Assembly: GCA_964017185.1 (NCBI GenBank)
Contig: OZ024871.1
Coordinates: 57,029,226 to 57,093,225 of the forward strand
Direction: 5' to 3'
DNA length: 64,000 nucleotides
Source of the DNA: Rugalucina vietnamica
Taxonomy: Eukaryota; Mollusca; Bivalvia; Lucinida; Lucinidae
A program made the translations under genes and the position numbers. Below, piece by piece: positions 53,101 to 64,000 of this stretch. How positions within the stretch are numbered: position 1 is the first letter of the stretch; every line of letters starts with the position of its first letter. The notes under the pieces were generated by a model. It was not told the origin of the DNA, did no database searches, and was given only the letters and a program-made list of their open reading frames with translations.

Positions 53101-53292
53101 AATACCGCAAACCCCGGCAGCCAGGGTAACAGCTCCGCACCAGAAACCGGTTCCCCAATTATATCCCCACGTCTGATGTTTGACACTAAGAATAGCTAAG
53201 ATAATTGTACCCATGCCACAAACACATATCACTAAGGACACAATCAAAACAAGTCTTAATGGAAATGTTGGCGGTAGCTTCTGTCGATTCAT
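50140..53292 (-). CDS. Four-transmembrane protein with long disordered tail (CD20/MS4A- or ENTREP/FAM189-like)
   Basis: Single-exon frame of 1050 codons. Four hydrophobic helices at about residues 12-36, 46-67, 74-98 and 115-147 (LRLVLIVSLVICVCG, FWCGAVTLAAGVCGIVAS, KLFMIFAVFGGVISLIMLAL, LSILQLILFILADGICIYYL), with a short loop and an N-glycosylation-like NDT (108-110) between helices 3 and 4. The layout with WG-x-GFWCGA at helix 2 recalls MS4A/CD20 and ENTREP (FAM189) proteins. The remaining 900 residues are disordered and Ser/Asn/Lys-rich, with LPPY (304-307, a WW/NEDD4-type PPxY site), RSRSADLL (about 408-415), an Arg-rich patch (about 446-467) and PPPKPPR (545-551, SH3-type). No signal peptide; the start at 53292 begins directly before helix 1. 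The known families have much shorter tails, so family assignment is tentative. The lack of introns beside intron-rich RBBP6 may mean a retrogene origin or a single large exon. Confidence 0.88.
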   Translation of the reverse strand: MNRQKLPPTFPLRLVLIVSLVICVCGMGTIILAILSVKHQTWGYNWGTGFWCGAVTLAAGVCGIVASHAKNTCTMKLFMIFAVFGGVISLIMLALSAGGLDKNSGMYNDTYEAKQMTLIVHAGCLGLSILQLILFILADGICIYYLLVEQGSTLFSLKTTPGNKPVPITHRKRSKISKSGSSSSANPYFQKPKHTHKTKKAKRKNTYQAEDIDELQTPLRDTVLTQSRLDSLLTESPLRGHNNRNSFITFGRSLVEEQASLIVHPDDDVFTLRIESRASNHDEGHYAQTMLFEAPLPIEEDEELPPYEAVDTSPYRVSVVPNSTNIPSGTNRRKKTSQRKGTDTVLTSNGLTRSGEMLENYSARPNIRNEIPRGRGESDTLPKRGGTAVTHNIILGDEPVYAAVQPRRSRSADLLSEETDVGTTDSQGVMLRDFAHSSDKISPRAQRTQSLRTQRPNRERRLERRQRALSMEMKHSNKEISPGREGQNILNRTSSIDSSNSGLFADNRVMPTKFSLRTPVMQVGKPHAASVLPVKSISSLPMFQPPPKPPRTHTVTAEDLKTSTDVNDVQDNTSLIYIDCVSTDRNISNNAESNTQGNGVKLSLKTGVMQDRSLQNENETAIASSTCVHDVDYVKQENREIQTQNTVSLHKNEELSQRLDSEMNIQDNPVIKCSSEVISISTCQNDIKPLDMTRKTSNGSSSNDLKIQDSMTIPASPILKQISDGPSGLKVDKNAIPIPKARTSIKATKSKQKEAGNQYAEVENKQALSDRISHDNNDKTSKTKQGQMTDHDFSILRVNLPPLKTLSIGSTSPSLKILNRKFPKKEQDVTEAESHEVTNTVVENVTIPISDTPAITLSRSQSVEYKGARPKTAPRTPSSMKIKPNLTDSSGSKLQQSNASLFARKAENRKNDQIQADLATRPKQVKKVQSAQKKIATQKLLSSSKLTENNANRPVISTRNISNNTTASARVQNVCSPSVTQSVVPSASGASGSSQGVLRLPQTQFSRHVSSTGAQSSVGNAVNNNVPVNLQHPGNQQNANTDNLLISKFL

Positions 53293-55248
53293 GACTTCCT
53301 CGGTATTAGTCGCAACACTGTTTTTGTTGACTACTGTGCTTATTTATGGTATTATCCTTGTCCCGACAGAATGCATCAGCGTCTTCAAAAACTGTAAGAC
53401 TGCCTGAAAAGAAAACGGATGCATCATATTCAAATTACACTAGGATTCAATGTTAACTAAGAGTCTGTGCGCATACTCATACGACAAGAAGCAGCCATTT
53501 TATAAAAAAAAAATGTATACCTATCTACCGTGACTGAACAGCAGTCGACTTTCGTTGTTTTAGATCAATCAAATACGTGTACACGTACATGTTTATGTGA
53601 AATTTATTGTTCAATTCAGAGTGAAATAAAAGATCGCTTGAGATTGGTTATGCTTCAACTTATGGATATAATCTAGCCTCTTTCACATGGTTGATCAAAC
53701 TACTGATGCAGGGTGTTGATATACATAAAAAGTCATTTGTTCCATCACAATGGAGCTTAAACACTAATTGCCTATATATTATATTAGGTGTGCTGGTGGA
53801 TTGACTGGTTTAAACATTGCCCATTTATTCTATACTCTCTTCTTAAACATTATTCACATTATTGTTATGTTATACCAGGAAATCAATGCGATCGACTGGC
53901 AGTGTCAATATTGAGCAATTAGCAATTGGCAAAATGTACGGAAATATGCATCTTATGTAGTAGTTGAACTTAATTTAATGGTAAATACAGCGTTTGCGGA
54001 CGTTTGAACTTTTCATTTTATACGTAGCCCATAATCTGTTTAAAATCTTGTACTTTTCTGTCCGTTAATACTTACAATGAACTTTCAACACACATGTATT
54101 TACGGATTTTCCTGCATTTCACGAAAGTATTTCCACTATGCAAAACGGTAAACTTTTTAATTGTCGCTACGTGTAATTTGACAGGTTTTGATACATTATA
54201 TGGATGTGTAGTATTTCGTTTATTGTACATATATTACATGCCTGTGCAAAACCTGTGTGAAATGAATTCGATTATTTTTAGATTTTTACCTGTATATAGT
54301 ATTTTACTTGCTATGAATAATCAATGAAACATCCACGACCCAAAGCTGGAAAATCGTAATCCATAACTCTTTGTGGCAATTTAAAATCGTTTGTAAATGC
54401 CTCCAGAGGATCTGCCTCGCCACTAACGTTCAGTGTCAAAAATTTATAACTTGTCTATTGTGGTTTCACGTCCAAGTCAGCTATTTTCATTCAGTGCCAG
54501 TGGTGTTCAAACCCATTAAATCCCTGTTCTTAGCTTGTCACTGCGTCGTGCAAGTTCCCAGAAAATACTGATGGGAATGGACCAATGGAACCGGTTAAAA
54601 ACCCACCACCCATTCATTTTAGTAACCGTTCTAAGGCGGTGGTTCTGTTATGGTTCCTTCTGTTGTACGTTATACATGGCCTTGTAATCATAGCTAACTG
54701 GCAACATTTTGACAGACACAAGGTAAAACAGGTGAACATTACAGGAATAAACCTAGCTTGATTACAGCCGTAGATGTTGAAATATATAGTCCCTAAGTAC
54801 ACCATGCCCTACTTTATTTTTAAATGCTAATATGCCATACCATACTTTACACTAAGCTGACTCAAACATCATTTTCGAGTGCAAAACCTGAAATGACAGT
54901 GCCAGTTTTCTTGACATGTATGTAGTACCCCGGGAGCTAATTTGACATACCTTGCACCCCCCACCCCCAGGACAATTTTTCATGGGTGCCAAATCGTTCA
55001 TTGGGACCCCAGAAATGCAAAGAATTTTTATCCACAAAGATAAACTCTTTTGCACTATGAAAAATGCATTGTTTCCATGGCAACCGTTAACGTAATTCCT
55101 GAGCATGGGGATGTACATACAAAATTGGTCATATCTCTGCTACCACTGACCCCTGGTTTCATTTTAAAGTTTAGACAATGCCCTTTTAATCTATGGTAAG
55201 TTATGCTAGTTATCTAATTTGCGTATTCGTGAATTTAATGAAAACATT
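53293..55248. other. Upstream/intergenic stretch without recognised gene
   Basis: Contains the presumed promoter of the four-TM gene (53293 onward; no clear TATA box) and otherwise AT-rich sequence. Open frames are short (below 100 codons) and have no domain. A C-rich stretch CACCCCCCACCCCCAGG lies near 54955. Confidence 0.5.
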
Positions 55249-56773
55249 AATAAGAGCTGTCGCAGGACAGCGTAGCTCGCCCGACTTGTGCTTTGCCACT
55301 GAACTTATCAAAATCTATGACCAATGACCTTGACCTCAAGGTCGCTCAGGTGGGTTGTGATGGTACAGCATAAAATTTCAGACCAATATCCACAAACATG
55401 CAAAGTTTCAACTTGATCCATCAACATAGAGATATATAGACTTCAAAAATCTTTAACCCAAAACTTTAACCAAAAATTTCTAAGGCCATGACCTTGACCT
55501 CAAGTTCACCCAGGGTGGGTCATAATGGTGCAGCATAAAACTTCAGACCAATATCTACCAACATGCAAAGTATTAACTTGATCAATGTACATGTTCAAGA
55601 GATAGAGACTTCTAAAAACTTTAACCGAAAACTTTAACAAAAAAATTCTAAGTCTGTGACCTTGACCTCAAGGTCACCAAGGGTGGGTCATGATGGTACT
55701 GCATAAAACTTCAGACCAATATCTACCAACATGCAAAGTATCAACTTGATCCATCAACATGTTCAAGAGATATAGACTTCTAAAAACTTTAATGAAAAAG
55801 TCACTAGAGCACGAAATATAGGTCAGGGTCACAAGATCAATGTGGGTGCAAAGTCGGGACATCGAGGAGAAGCCATACGCAAGGTTTGATGGTTGTAGGC
55901 TTTATAGTTGATGAGATATTAAGGGTTGGCTTAAAAAATGACAAAGTCCCTGGAGCATGAAATATAGGTCAAGGTCAGTAGGTCAATGTGGGTGCCGAGT
56001 CGGGACATCGAGGAGAAGCCATATGCAAGGTTTGATGGTTGTAGGCTTTATAGTTGATGAGATATTAAAGGTTGGCTTCAAAAATGACAAAGTCACTAGA
56101 GCACGATATATAGGTCAAGGTCACTAGGTGAATGTGGGTGCCGAGTCGGGACATCGAGAAGTCATATGCAAGGTTTGATGGTTGTAGGCTTTATAGTTGA
56201 TGAGATATTAAGAGTTGGCTTCAAAAATGACAAAGTCACTAGAGCACGAAATATAGGTCAAGGTCACTAGATCAATGTGGGTGCAAAGTCGGGACATCGA
56301 GGAGAAGCCATATGCAAGGTTTGATGGCTGTAGGCTTTATAGTTGATGAGATATTAAGGGTTGGCTTCAAAAATGACAAAGTCTCTGGAGCATGAAATAT
56401 AGGTCAAGGTCAGTAGGTCAATGTGGGTGCCGAGTCGGGACATCGAGAAGTCATATGTAAGGTTTGACAGTTCTAGGCTTTACAGTTGATGAGAAACTAA
56501 CACAGCATCTGAGCATTGTACAAAAATGTTCTAGATATTGACCTCTAGCCCTGCCCCCAGGCACGACCCCACGGGTCCCTTCACACTAAATCACAGAGGA
56601 CCCTCATATGCAGCAATGTTCCTAATATGAATGATTTCTGGTCAGTGACTATCAAGATATAACAATTTTAAAAACTTTAACCGAAAGTGTGACGCGGACG
56701 CGGACGTACACGTAAACGGGTACGACTGAGGTGACAACAATGGCTCTGTGCACTTCGTGCAGGCGAGCTAAAA
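55249..56773. mobile_element. Array element B, copy 2 (about 1.5 kb)
   Basis: Same ends as copy 1. The array is composite: three units of about 168 bp with TGACCTTGACCTCAAGGTC (near 55326, 55493, 55658) and then five 146-bp units (near 55824, 55970, 56116, 56255, 56401). The non-array right part is almost identical to copy 1. Confidence 0.9.
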
Positions 56774-57170
56774 ATGACAGAAAAATTGTTAAAAATCCAT
56801 AAATAAACTAATTTCAGACCCAAACGATCATTGTGACACTTTGTTATTGAACCAGTAATATCATATGACAAATTTATTGATGTCATAGGCCTAAATGAAA
56901 ATTATTTTGTTTACATATTCATGAATATTGTTACGAGCAAGCGTAACGAGACAAAATAAAGAAACTTTTAAGCCTAAAAATGATATCAAGGATCTGGCTA
57001 ATCCAGCCAAGAAGTAGTTACCAGTTAGCACTCATGATCAACAACGGCAGTAGTAGTGTTCATCAGCTGTTCATGGTTGTTGATGTGGTGGTGGTGGTCC
57101 CATAGTAGAAGAAGTAGTAGTAGTGGACATTTTGTATATGTGCATTTCTTGTATGTGCATTTAGCTACTT

Positions 57171-57765
57171 CCATAATGCAGATTATGTTATTTCTTTCGG
57201 TCCTTTGACATCAGTTAGAATATTCAGAGGACTAAAAATTGTACGTTTAAAGCCATCTTCTAAACATCGTTTTAGTTATTTGATCCCGTTTGGGCATGTG
57301 TCTTTGATTTAGATTTACCTCGTATAAATTTTTGAAATTGCAGTACAAATGTATATTTATCTGGCTATCGTCGCTGGTTTATAAAGGGTCACTGATGATG
57401 GTTCAGTACCCGAAATTGCGCAATATGACCCATACTACCTCCCTTTGAACGTTTTCACTGCTTCCAAAGGATCAAGTTTTTATATTTCATTTTGTTATTA
57501 CTGCAGCAGGCGTTGTGCCGTGTGGCTGCCCTAAAAGTCTCCCCGTACATCATCCATAGTGCAGATTATATTATTTTTTTCGGTTCTTTGAGATCAGTTA
57601 GAATATTCAGAGGACTAAAAATTGTACGTTTAGAGCCATCCTCCTCGCCGGTTTATAAAGGGTCATTGATGAGGTTTCTGTACCCGAAACTGTGCAATAT
57701 GGCCCATACTACCCCGCCTCTTTCAACGTTTTCACTGCTTCCAAAGGATCAAGCTTTTATATTTT
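57171..57765. repeat. Imperfect tandem duplication, about 380-bp offset
   Basis: CAGATTATGTTATTTCTTTC, ATATTCAGAGGACTAAAAAT and TTTTCACTGCTTCCAAAGGA occur twice (57179/57562, 57222/57604, 57450/57728). The second copy lacks about 100 bp. Before it, 57060-57125 holds GTG and TAG trinucleotide runs. Confidence 0.85.
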
Positions 57766-58140
57766 ATTTGTACGCTATTATTGTAGTGTTAAATCAGATT
57801 GAACGATGGGTGTTGCATCAGCAGTTATATTACTAATAGGCTTTAAGGAAACACTCATAAAACACGAATGAAAACTATAACAATTATTTTGAAAGAAATA
57901 AGATAAGATGTCGCCAAGGTGGGCAATATTATACAAAGATTGACTATTCACTGTACTATTGGGTAAGTTATCCTCCAGTGAATCGCAATATTTGATATTC
58001 AGTGGTGGACTCGGATATCAGCGTCATATCTATTAATTCACATAGTCAACAATTGTTTTATTATAGATCTAGTTTGAAATTTTCTACTGACAGGAATAAA
58101 AAAAAATCACTTAAACATGAAATTGTAAAAAGCTAAAGAG

Positions 58141-58515
58141 CCAATGATCAGGAAATTGCACAATCAGGTAGAAATTACCCCTCCAAAAAATGAGGTGAGA
58201 AAAAAACTAAATTGACAATTAGATACTTACAGTATACTAAGAAAATATTATTTCCCAATAGGCGACCACTCAATTACCTGAACTTAACTAACATATGAAA
58301 AACGTACATAAGGTGCAAACAGCATAAAATTCAACACCTAAACATAAGACAATTAGAACCACAAAAGAAGGATCAGTTATATAAAATGACTGGGGGCTTA
58401 AACCGGGTTTACAGGCGCCTAACTTCATCCTCATTTTCTGTAATGGTTCACAACATTTTTAAAAATAGTTGTTCGGTCCTCGTGGTGAATCTCTAACAAA
58501 TCAATGAATCAACAA
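58141..58515. repeat. Second copy of the left half of the 44.6 kb fold-back element
   Basis: GATCAGGAAATTGCACAATC, CCCAATAGGCGACCACTCA, GGGCTTAAACCGGGTTTACA and TCGGTCCTCGTGGTGAATCT appear in the order seen at 44582-45030. Confidence 0.8.
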
Positions 58516-58846
58516 GGTCAAACAAATAAATTATGATAACCACCATGATGAATAAAAAATGAGGACTCAAAGATATGTAATAAGCTGCCCGGTGATAGAG
58601 ATCCCTGGGCGCCAAACAACATCACTGAAAATCTGGAGCAAAAGAAGAAAAAAAAACCAACAGTTGAACCCCGGTGGCCCAAGCAACAGACCAGAAGATA
58701 CGGCCCAACTTACTAACCTAGCTTTAAGTCGAGGTCATCATAGAGTTTGATGCCCGACCCACCGACGTGCAATTAAAGAAGGCAGCATAGTTATCAAGCA
58801 TGACTGGGTTATAAACTAAGCATGCAGAGAGGGGATCAAGATGGGG

Positions 58847-59261
58847 ATCTGTTCACAAATCACAGAGATTTAAAACCAGAATTCACAAATCACAGAGTTT
58901 TTAAGTGATGAATCCACAAAAATCACAGACAATAAAATTTCATAGTCACAGAAAATTCAGGAATTTGGCTAATGTTTTGGCACAATTATATATTGACTGA
59001 TTTCCTGCAAGTTACATGTACTATCTTAGTTATTTGTGTCAAAGGAATGTGTCATTATTGCATAGGTAATTGTAAAATGATATTGATATAGTGTACCTTA
59101 GCCTTTCAGGTACGGTAGAGAGTCTTGCCTATTATTACAATGATGCATTGTAAACAAAATGGAATCGTTGTTTACTTACCATGCTTACTGCCTAAAAGTG
59201 TAACCAAAGCCTTTACCTTTAGTCCGACAACCGGGCTTTCGTTTCGCTCTTTTTTTTTCTT

Positions 59262-59294
<33 letters not shown>

Positions 59295-60352
59295 TAATTG
59301 TTCTTTTTTCCGTTACAGGTGAACTACAATGACAAAGCTGGAGAGAATGGTACCCGGCTCCGGGCGGCGAACGACTTGTAGCTCTGCAGTTGCCTTAACT
59401 TTAAAGTGAAAGGCAAGGTTGAAATACAATGTATCTTAAATGAAAGAACTCGTCTTGCTTAACAATATGGCACAAGTTTTAATAAAATCGGATGCAAAAT
59501 AAGAAAGTTATATTGGTTTGAATATTCATCGATGTTTGTTTATGAAGGCGGCCATCTTGGATATTCATGAGGCTTTATGATGTCATAAAGCCCTAATTAA
59601 ATATACATTATCAATATAAATGAAACATAATTAATGTTTTTCTGTTAATGTTTGTTTGAATGTTTTCTACTATTGATTTACTATCACTTCTAGCCATATT
59701 TCACCATGTAAGTTTTGAAATATGAATTTTATTCAAAGTTTAAGATTTTACAGTTTTCTAATTAGATATTCAAAATGGCCACCAAAAGTCACTTCGTTCC
59801 AAAATTTCAAAAGTCAATATCTCACTTAGTCCTTGACCGATTTGAACAAAATTTGCGCCAAAATGTTTTCTTTGACCAGTTCTTTAGTTTAAAAGGTATT
59901 GTTGTTGAATATTGCGTTCTCCTTTAACACCATACGCATAAATATCTTATTCTGGTATTGGTCAGTAATAAATAGCTATAAAATACGAGTTCAAACCTCA
60001 AATGATTTGGTTACTTTTATGCTTGCTTTCTTTATTTCTGTTAGTCACAAGACCCGTCAGCCATAAAACATTTACAGAAATTCATTTAAGCCAAGTGGAG
60101 AAGAGCAAATAAGAGGATATGCTTTCTTACAACTTTAAGAATTCTGGAGCTCCATAGATGCCATTTTAGACCATTTGTTTTACAGGCACAAGGAATTATG
60201 ATAATTACAATTCACAGACTTGAAAATTTACAAATCACACATCACAGTGTTTAACGTTTGAGTCACAGCCATCACAGAAAATACCTCAGTCACAAAAAAA
60301 AAATCACAGAGTTCAATTTTACTTTTTCACAAATCACAGACTTTAAAAAAGC
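58847..60352. repeat. TCACAAATCACAGA-rich repeat ends flanking 1.2 kb
   Basis: Clusters of ACAAATCACAGA at 58852-58960 and 60200-60350 in the same orientation, possibly one repeat split by insertion. The middle contains a poly-T run (59251-59293), a short GC-rich patch (59350-59385) and AAGGCGGCCATCTTGGATAT (59546). No gene. Confidence 0.45.
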
Positions 60353-60463
60353 TGTATCCTGCATATACGTTTGTAACGTATCATGATTTTTTCTAAACTG
60401 AAAAGAAAAAGTATTCCTTCCTATAAGTATTTAGAAGATCATAGATGGCTCATATATACATGC

Positions 60464-60700
60464 ATGATGTTGGGCCAACGTTTGACCAACGTTACAATTA
60501 ATATGAAATAAAGTTTGTTTATTTTTCAACCAAAATGTTTAAAACGTTTTGCCATCATCGTGATTATGCCAACTAAAGTAACGTTGTTATTTTACTGTAA
60601 AAATAAACTTTCATAAGATTTTGCGTCAACTATTGGGCTTACGTATTCTACCCAACGTACTTTACGCAGGCCCAACGTTACACTGCCAACGGTTAACCAT
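60464..60700. repeat. CCAACGTT-rich inverted-repeat region
   Basis: GTTGGGCCAACGTTTGACCA at 60470 and GGCCCAACGTTACACTGCCA near 60667 share the palindromic CCAACGTT core; probably a small TIR element, but its ends are not clear. Confidence 0.45.
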
Positions 60701-60799
60701 TTACAAAGGAGTTTCAACACAGAAATAGAACGTTCTTGCATTTACCAATGTTACACCCTATGGGCGGTTTGCCTTTATTACGCCAGGGTGAACATTTGT

Positions 60800-60895
60800 C
60801 ACCAACATGACAGGCATATGCATCATCCGGGTTTCAAACCCGCAACCTCTTGATTGCTAAGCGAATACGCTATCCATTACACCACCGCGGCTGTA
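60800..60895 (-). repeat. tRNA-like SINE head
   Basis: GGGTTTCAAACCCGCAACCT then CTTGATTGCTAAGCG and ATTACACCACCGCGGC: complements of a tRNA-like B-box and A-box. No full tRNA fold was found. Confidence 0.5.
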
Positions 60896-61184
60896 CCAAA
60901 GATGCGCTTCAAAATGATTTTTTTTTTTTTCACAGAAAATCGAGTGAAACCGACCTACATGTACGGAAACCATTTCAATGGGATGCTACCACTGAAACCT
61001 GAATGTTGTACTTTGGTTACTACCCATGTCCCGCGATTATAAAACTTTTTCAATGCTCAGCTTAGCTGAGACTAAAATTTAAACTGATCATAAATTCTGA
61101 AATTTTAATTCTCTCATTTTAACTTTCTTCTATCAACCTTTTCTTTGACGTAATCCTCGCGAGAGGATGCTGCAGTATGTATAG

Positions 61185-61204
61185 AAAGAAAGAAAGAAAG
61201 AAAT
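61185..61204. repeat. (AAAG)n microsatellite
   Basis: Five AAAG units just before the second LINE. Confidence 0.9.
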
Positions 61205-61262
61205 GGCCCAAATATATTGAAACAGGTTTATAATTATAATCAATGTGTTTGTATAATCAATA

Positions 61263-62864
61263 ATTTATGAGAGAAATATGCATGACCAGCTGTCGGAGTA
61301 CCTGGACTTAAGTTTTAATCCCTTCCTCGAAGCTTTTAGAAAGGGGTTTGGTTGCCAGTCTACTCTTTTGAGGCTTCTTGAAGATTGGCGCAAGGCCTTA
61401 GATAATCATGACTGTATTGCAGCAATTCTGATGGATCTGTCCAAGGCGTTTGACTGTCTCCCACATGGGCTTTTGATTGCAAAATTGAAGGCTTATGGTC
61501 TATCTGAGGGGGCCGTCAAACTCTTGGACAGTTATCTAAGTGACAGATCTCAACAGATTAGACTGGGGCCTCATACTAGTTCTTGGGAAAAACTTTTTAA
61601 GGGGCTTCCCCAAGGCTCTATCTTGGGACCACTCTTATTCAATGTTTTTATCAATGATATATTTTATTTTATTGTTCAATGTATTTTATACAACTATGCT
61701 GATGATACATGTAATACTTTGTCCTTTATTCACAAGGACCTGGTATATCTCAAATCAGTTTTAGAGCAGGAAAGTCTGTTTTTAATCTCATGGTTTGATA
61801 AAAATTTTATGAAAGCAAATCCAGAGAAATTTCAAGCTATTTGCATTGGAAAGAATACCCATGACAACATTGACTCTTTCCAAGTTGGTCAGACCAATAT
61901 CAAATGTGACGACAATGTTACTCTGTTGGGTGTAAACCTTGACTTTATGCTAAAATTTGATGCTCATGTTTCTGAAATCTGCAAAAAAGCGTCAAAACAG
62001 TTAGCAGTATTAAAACGTTTAAGAAGATTTTTAACTAAGCAAGGTAAACTTGTGATTTATAATTCTTTCATAGCCTCAAATTTTAGCTATTGTCCACTTG
62101 CATGGCACTTTTGTAGTGCGTCAAGCACAAACAAACTTGAAAAAGTCCAAGAGAGGGCCCTTAGATTCATTAACAATGATTACTTTTCTCCGCTTAGCGA
62201 CCTGTTGAAGTCAACAAATACTCAGCCACTTCATGTCCGAAGATTGCAACAATGGCATGTGAGGTTTACAAGATAGTCAATAAGATGTCCCCCAAATACT
62301 TTAGTGATCTTGTGAAAATAAAATCTTCTCATTATAATTTCAGGGCTGAAAGACAGGCAGAAGTTCCAAGAGTTAACTTTTCTAGGTATGGGCTGAGGTC
62401 CTTCAGGTCTGAGGCAGCTCGGGTATGGAACAGTCTCCCAAACGAAATCAGGGTTGCAGATTCTTACCCCCACTTTCGGAGGCTGATCCGTAGCTGGGAT
62501 AGTCACATATGTGGATGCCCTCTATGCTCAACCTAAAAAGTAAGTCAACCTCTGTTCTAATGTACATGTATTTGCATTCAGTTTTTAGTTTCATTTATGT
62601 TGGTCAAAACTTTTGTCTGTTTGTGCAGGGAGCTGTTAACCTGGAGGTATAACAGTTCCCTGGTTTGTGTATCCCTTATTTTTCGTTATGTGAGTCATTT
62701 TGTCGTGTCTTGCATGTTTCGCTTTCGTTTTCGCTTACTCAGTGCAGACCTAGATCAACCATCTTGCCTACCTTATAATTAACACTGTGATTTCCTTAGG
62801 TCTAAGGAGTCTGTACAATGGTGCTTCTTCCATACTTGATTTTAATTTATAAAGATAAAGATTT
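61263..62864 (+). mobile_element. LINE copy 2, 5'-truncated (CR1/jockey-type)
   Basis: The homology to reverse transcriptase starts abruptly at IYERNMHDQL (about 61263) and runs to a stop at 62536. The 3' UTR reaches a TTATAAAGATAAAGAT tail at about 62848-62864. Array element A copy 3 begins immediately afterwards. Confidence 0.88.
61269..62536 (+). pseudogene. LINE reverse transcriptase, truncated and frameshifted
   Basis: Motifs present: FGCQSTLLRLLEDW, motif A AILMDLSKAFDCLPH with catalytic Asp, motif B GLPQGSILGPLLFNVFINDI, motif C YNYADDT with the Asp pair, then the thumb (ASKQLAVLKRLRRFL, YCPLAWHFCS, LEKVQERALRFI). The N-terminal fingers and any endonuclease are missing. A one-base loss near 62247 ends the frame at 62276; the C-terminal part (ACEVYKIVNKMSPKYF to GCPLCST) continues in another frame up to 62536. 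Confidence 0.92.
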
Positions 62865-62865
62865 A

Positions 62866-64000
62866 TTTATTAGCTCACCTGAGCCGTCAGGCTCACAAGG
62901 TGAGCTTATAGTATACCCATGCTCCGTCGTCCGTCCGTCCGTCCGTCGTCCGTCCGTCGTCCGTCGTCCACCATTTTCAAAGATCTTCTCCTCTGAAACC
63001 GCTTGGCCAATCAAAGCCAAATTTTACATGAAGCATCTATGGGAAGGGGGAACCAATGTGTATATAAATAATCCAGGTCACATGACCAAGATGGCCGCCA
63101 TGCCCATATATGGTAAAAACCCTTCAAAAATCTTCTTCTCCGGAACCACTGGACCGATTTCAACCAAACTTGACATGAAGCATCAATGACTCAAGTACTA
63201 CCATGTGTATATAAATCATGACCCTGCGGTGACCTTGACCTATTTTACGGCAAGGTCAACATAGGTCGCCTTTGCATTTGAATGGGGAAAACTTTTAAAA
63301 TGTCATTTGAAGTGAAAGTCTTGCAGGAAATGGGCAGTAGGACTGAATATTAATGATTCTGAAAAAAATGGACCCCAGGGGCTCATGTGCCCCCATCCCG
63401 GGGCAATATACATGTATATCTCCATAATATTCAAACGTCTTCTCCTCTGAAACCACTTGGCCAATCAAAGCCAAATTTTATGTGAAGCATCAATAGGAAG
63501 GGGGAACCAATGTGTATATAAATAATCTAGGTCACATGACCAAGGTGGCCGCCATGCCCATATATGGTGAAAACCCTTCAAAAATCTTCTTCTCCAGAAC
63601 CGGTGGACCGATTTCAACAAAACTTGGCATGAAGCATTGATGGCTCAAGCACTACAATGTATATATAAATCATGACCCTGTGATGACCTTGACCTATTTT
63701 ACGGCAAGGTCAACATAGGTCACCAATGCATTTGAATGGGGAAAACTTTTAAAATGTAATTTAAAGTGAAAGTCTTGCAGGAAATGGGAAGTAGGACTGA
63801 ATATTAATGATTCTGAAAAAAATTGGACCCCAGGGGCTCATGTGCCCCCACCCCGGGGCAATATACATGTATATTTCCATAATATTCAAACGTCTTCTCC
63901 TCTGAAACCACTTGGCCAATCAAAGCTAAATTTTATGTGAAGCATCTATAGAATGGGGGAATCAATGTGTATATAAATAATCTAGGTCACATGACAAAGA
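62866..64000 (+). mobile_element. Array element A, copy 3, truncated by window end
   Basis: Begins TTTATTAGCTCACCTGAGCC, then CGTCCGTCCGTCC, then at least two and a half units in the orientation opposite to copies 1 and 2. Nearly identical to the 15.2-15.8 kb unit of copy 2. Confidence 0.92.

Noticed and set aside
52865..53407. Plus-strand frames of 75-103 codons opposite the four-TM gene
   Set aside because: Antisense shadows of the transmembrane-coding region.
57492..57836. 114-codon frame
   Set aside because: Spans the second copy of a local duplication; the first copy is not open in the same frame and no family is recognised.
59335..59390. GC-rich patch resembling an rRNA or tRNA fragment
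   Set aside because: No match to a recognisable rRNA segment and no cloverleaf; left as part of an unassigned repeat.

Overview
The window is eukaryotic, AT-rich and intron-rich, and is dominated by dispersed repeats. The repeat types (tRNA-derived SINEs, many TIR MITEs, tandem-array elements with hairpin ends, CR1/jockey-type LINE fragments) together with a lophotrochozoan-looking RBBP6 point to a marine invertebrate, most likely a bivalve mollusc. That assignment is inference; no species marker is present.

Gene 1 fills the first 40.7 kb on the minus strand: the RBBP6 orthologue (an E3 ubiquitin ligase with DWNN ubiquitin-like, CCHC zinc-knuckle, RING/U-box, proline-rich and RS domains). 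Fifteen coding exons can be placed with matching splice phases, from the start codon at 40729 down to 55. The 3' part of the gene lies off the left edge. Translated across the junctions the exons give 1160 codons, and the RING begins at residue 259, about where it begins in the human protein. Two introns are unusual. The 45-nt exon 4 heads a five-fold 97-bp tandem array in which its coding part and donor site are repeated. The last complete intron needs a GC-AG splice site to keep the frame. The introns carry most of the mobile elements.

Region 40.7-41.25 kb is the presumed RBBP6 promoter (CpG-rich, ETS-like and E-box motifs). It is followed at 41.28-43.03 kb by a 5'-truncated LINE whose reverse transcriptase has lost motif A. 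From 43 to 50 kb there is no convincing gene, only inverted-repeat elements, including a 435-bp TIR element with a 9-bp target duplication and a related empty site 2.4 kb away.

Gene 2 (50140-53292, minus) is a single-exon 1050-codon ORF for a four-transmembrane protein with a very long disordered tail carrying PPxY and proline-rich motifs (CD20/MS4A- or ENTREP/FAM189-like). From 53.5 to 64 kb there is no host gene: a tandem-array element, a second 5'-truncated LINE with an intact catalytic triad but a frameshift, and at the right edge a third copy of the largest array element.

The most interesting repeat theme is a set of three array elements (A, B, C) with the same layout: short inverted termini with a hairpin next to one end, a GGACG-rich stretch, and a tandem array of 146-450 bp units. 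A and B share related terminal sequences and carry more than twenty AGGTCAAGGTCA nuclear-receptor-type motifs. One copy of A abuts an RBBP6 exon and supplies its polypyrimidine tract. A triple-nested insertion at 30.7-32.7 kb has at its centre a 63-bp-arm palindrome with a hammerhead-ribozyme-like core.
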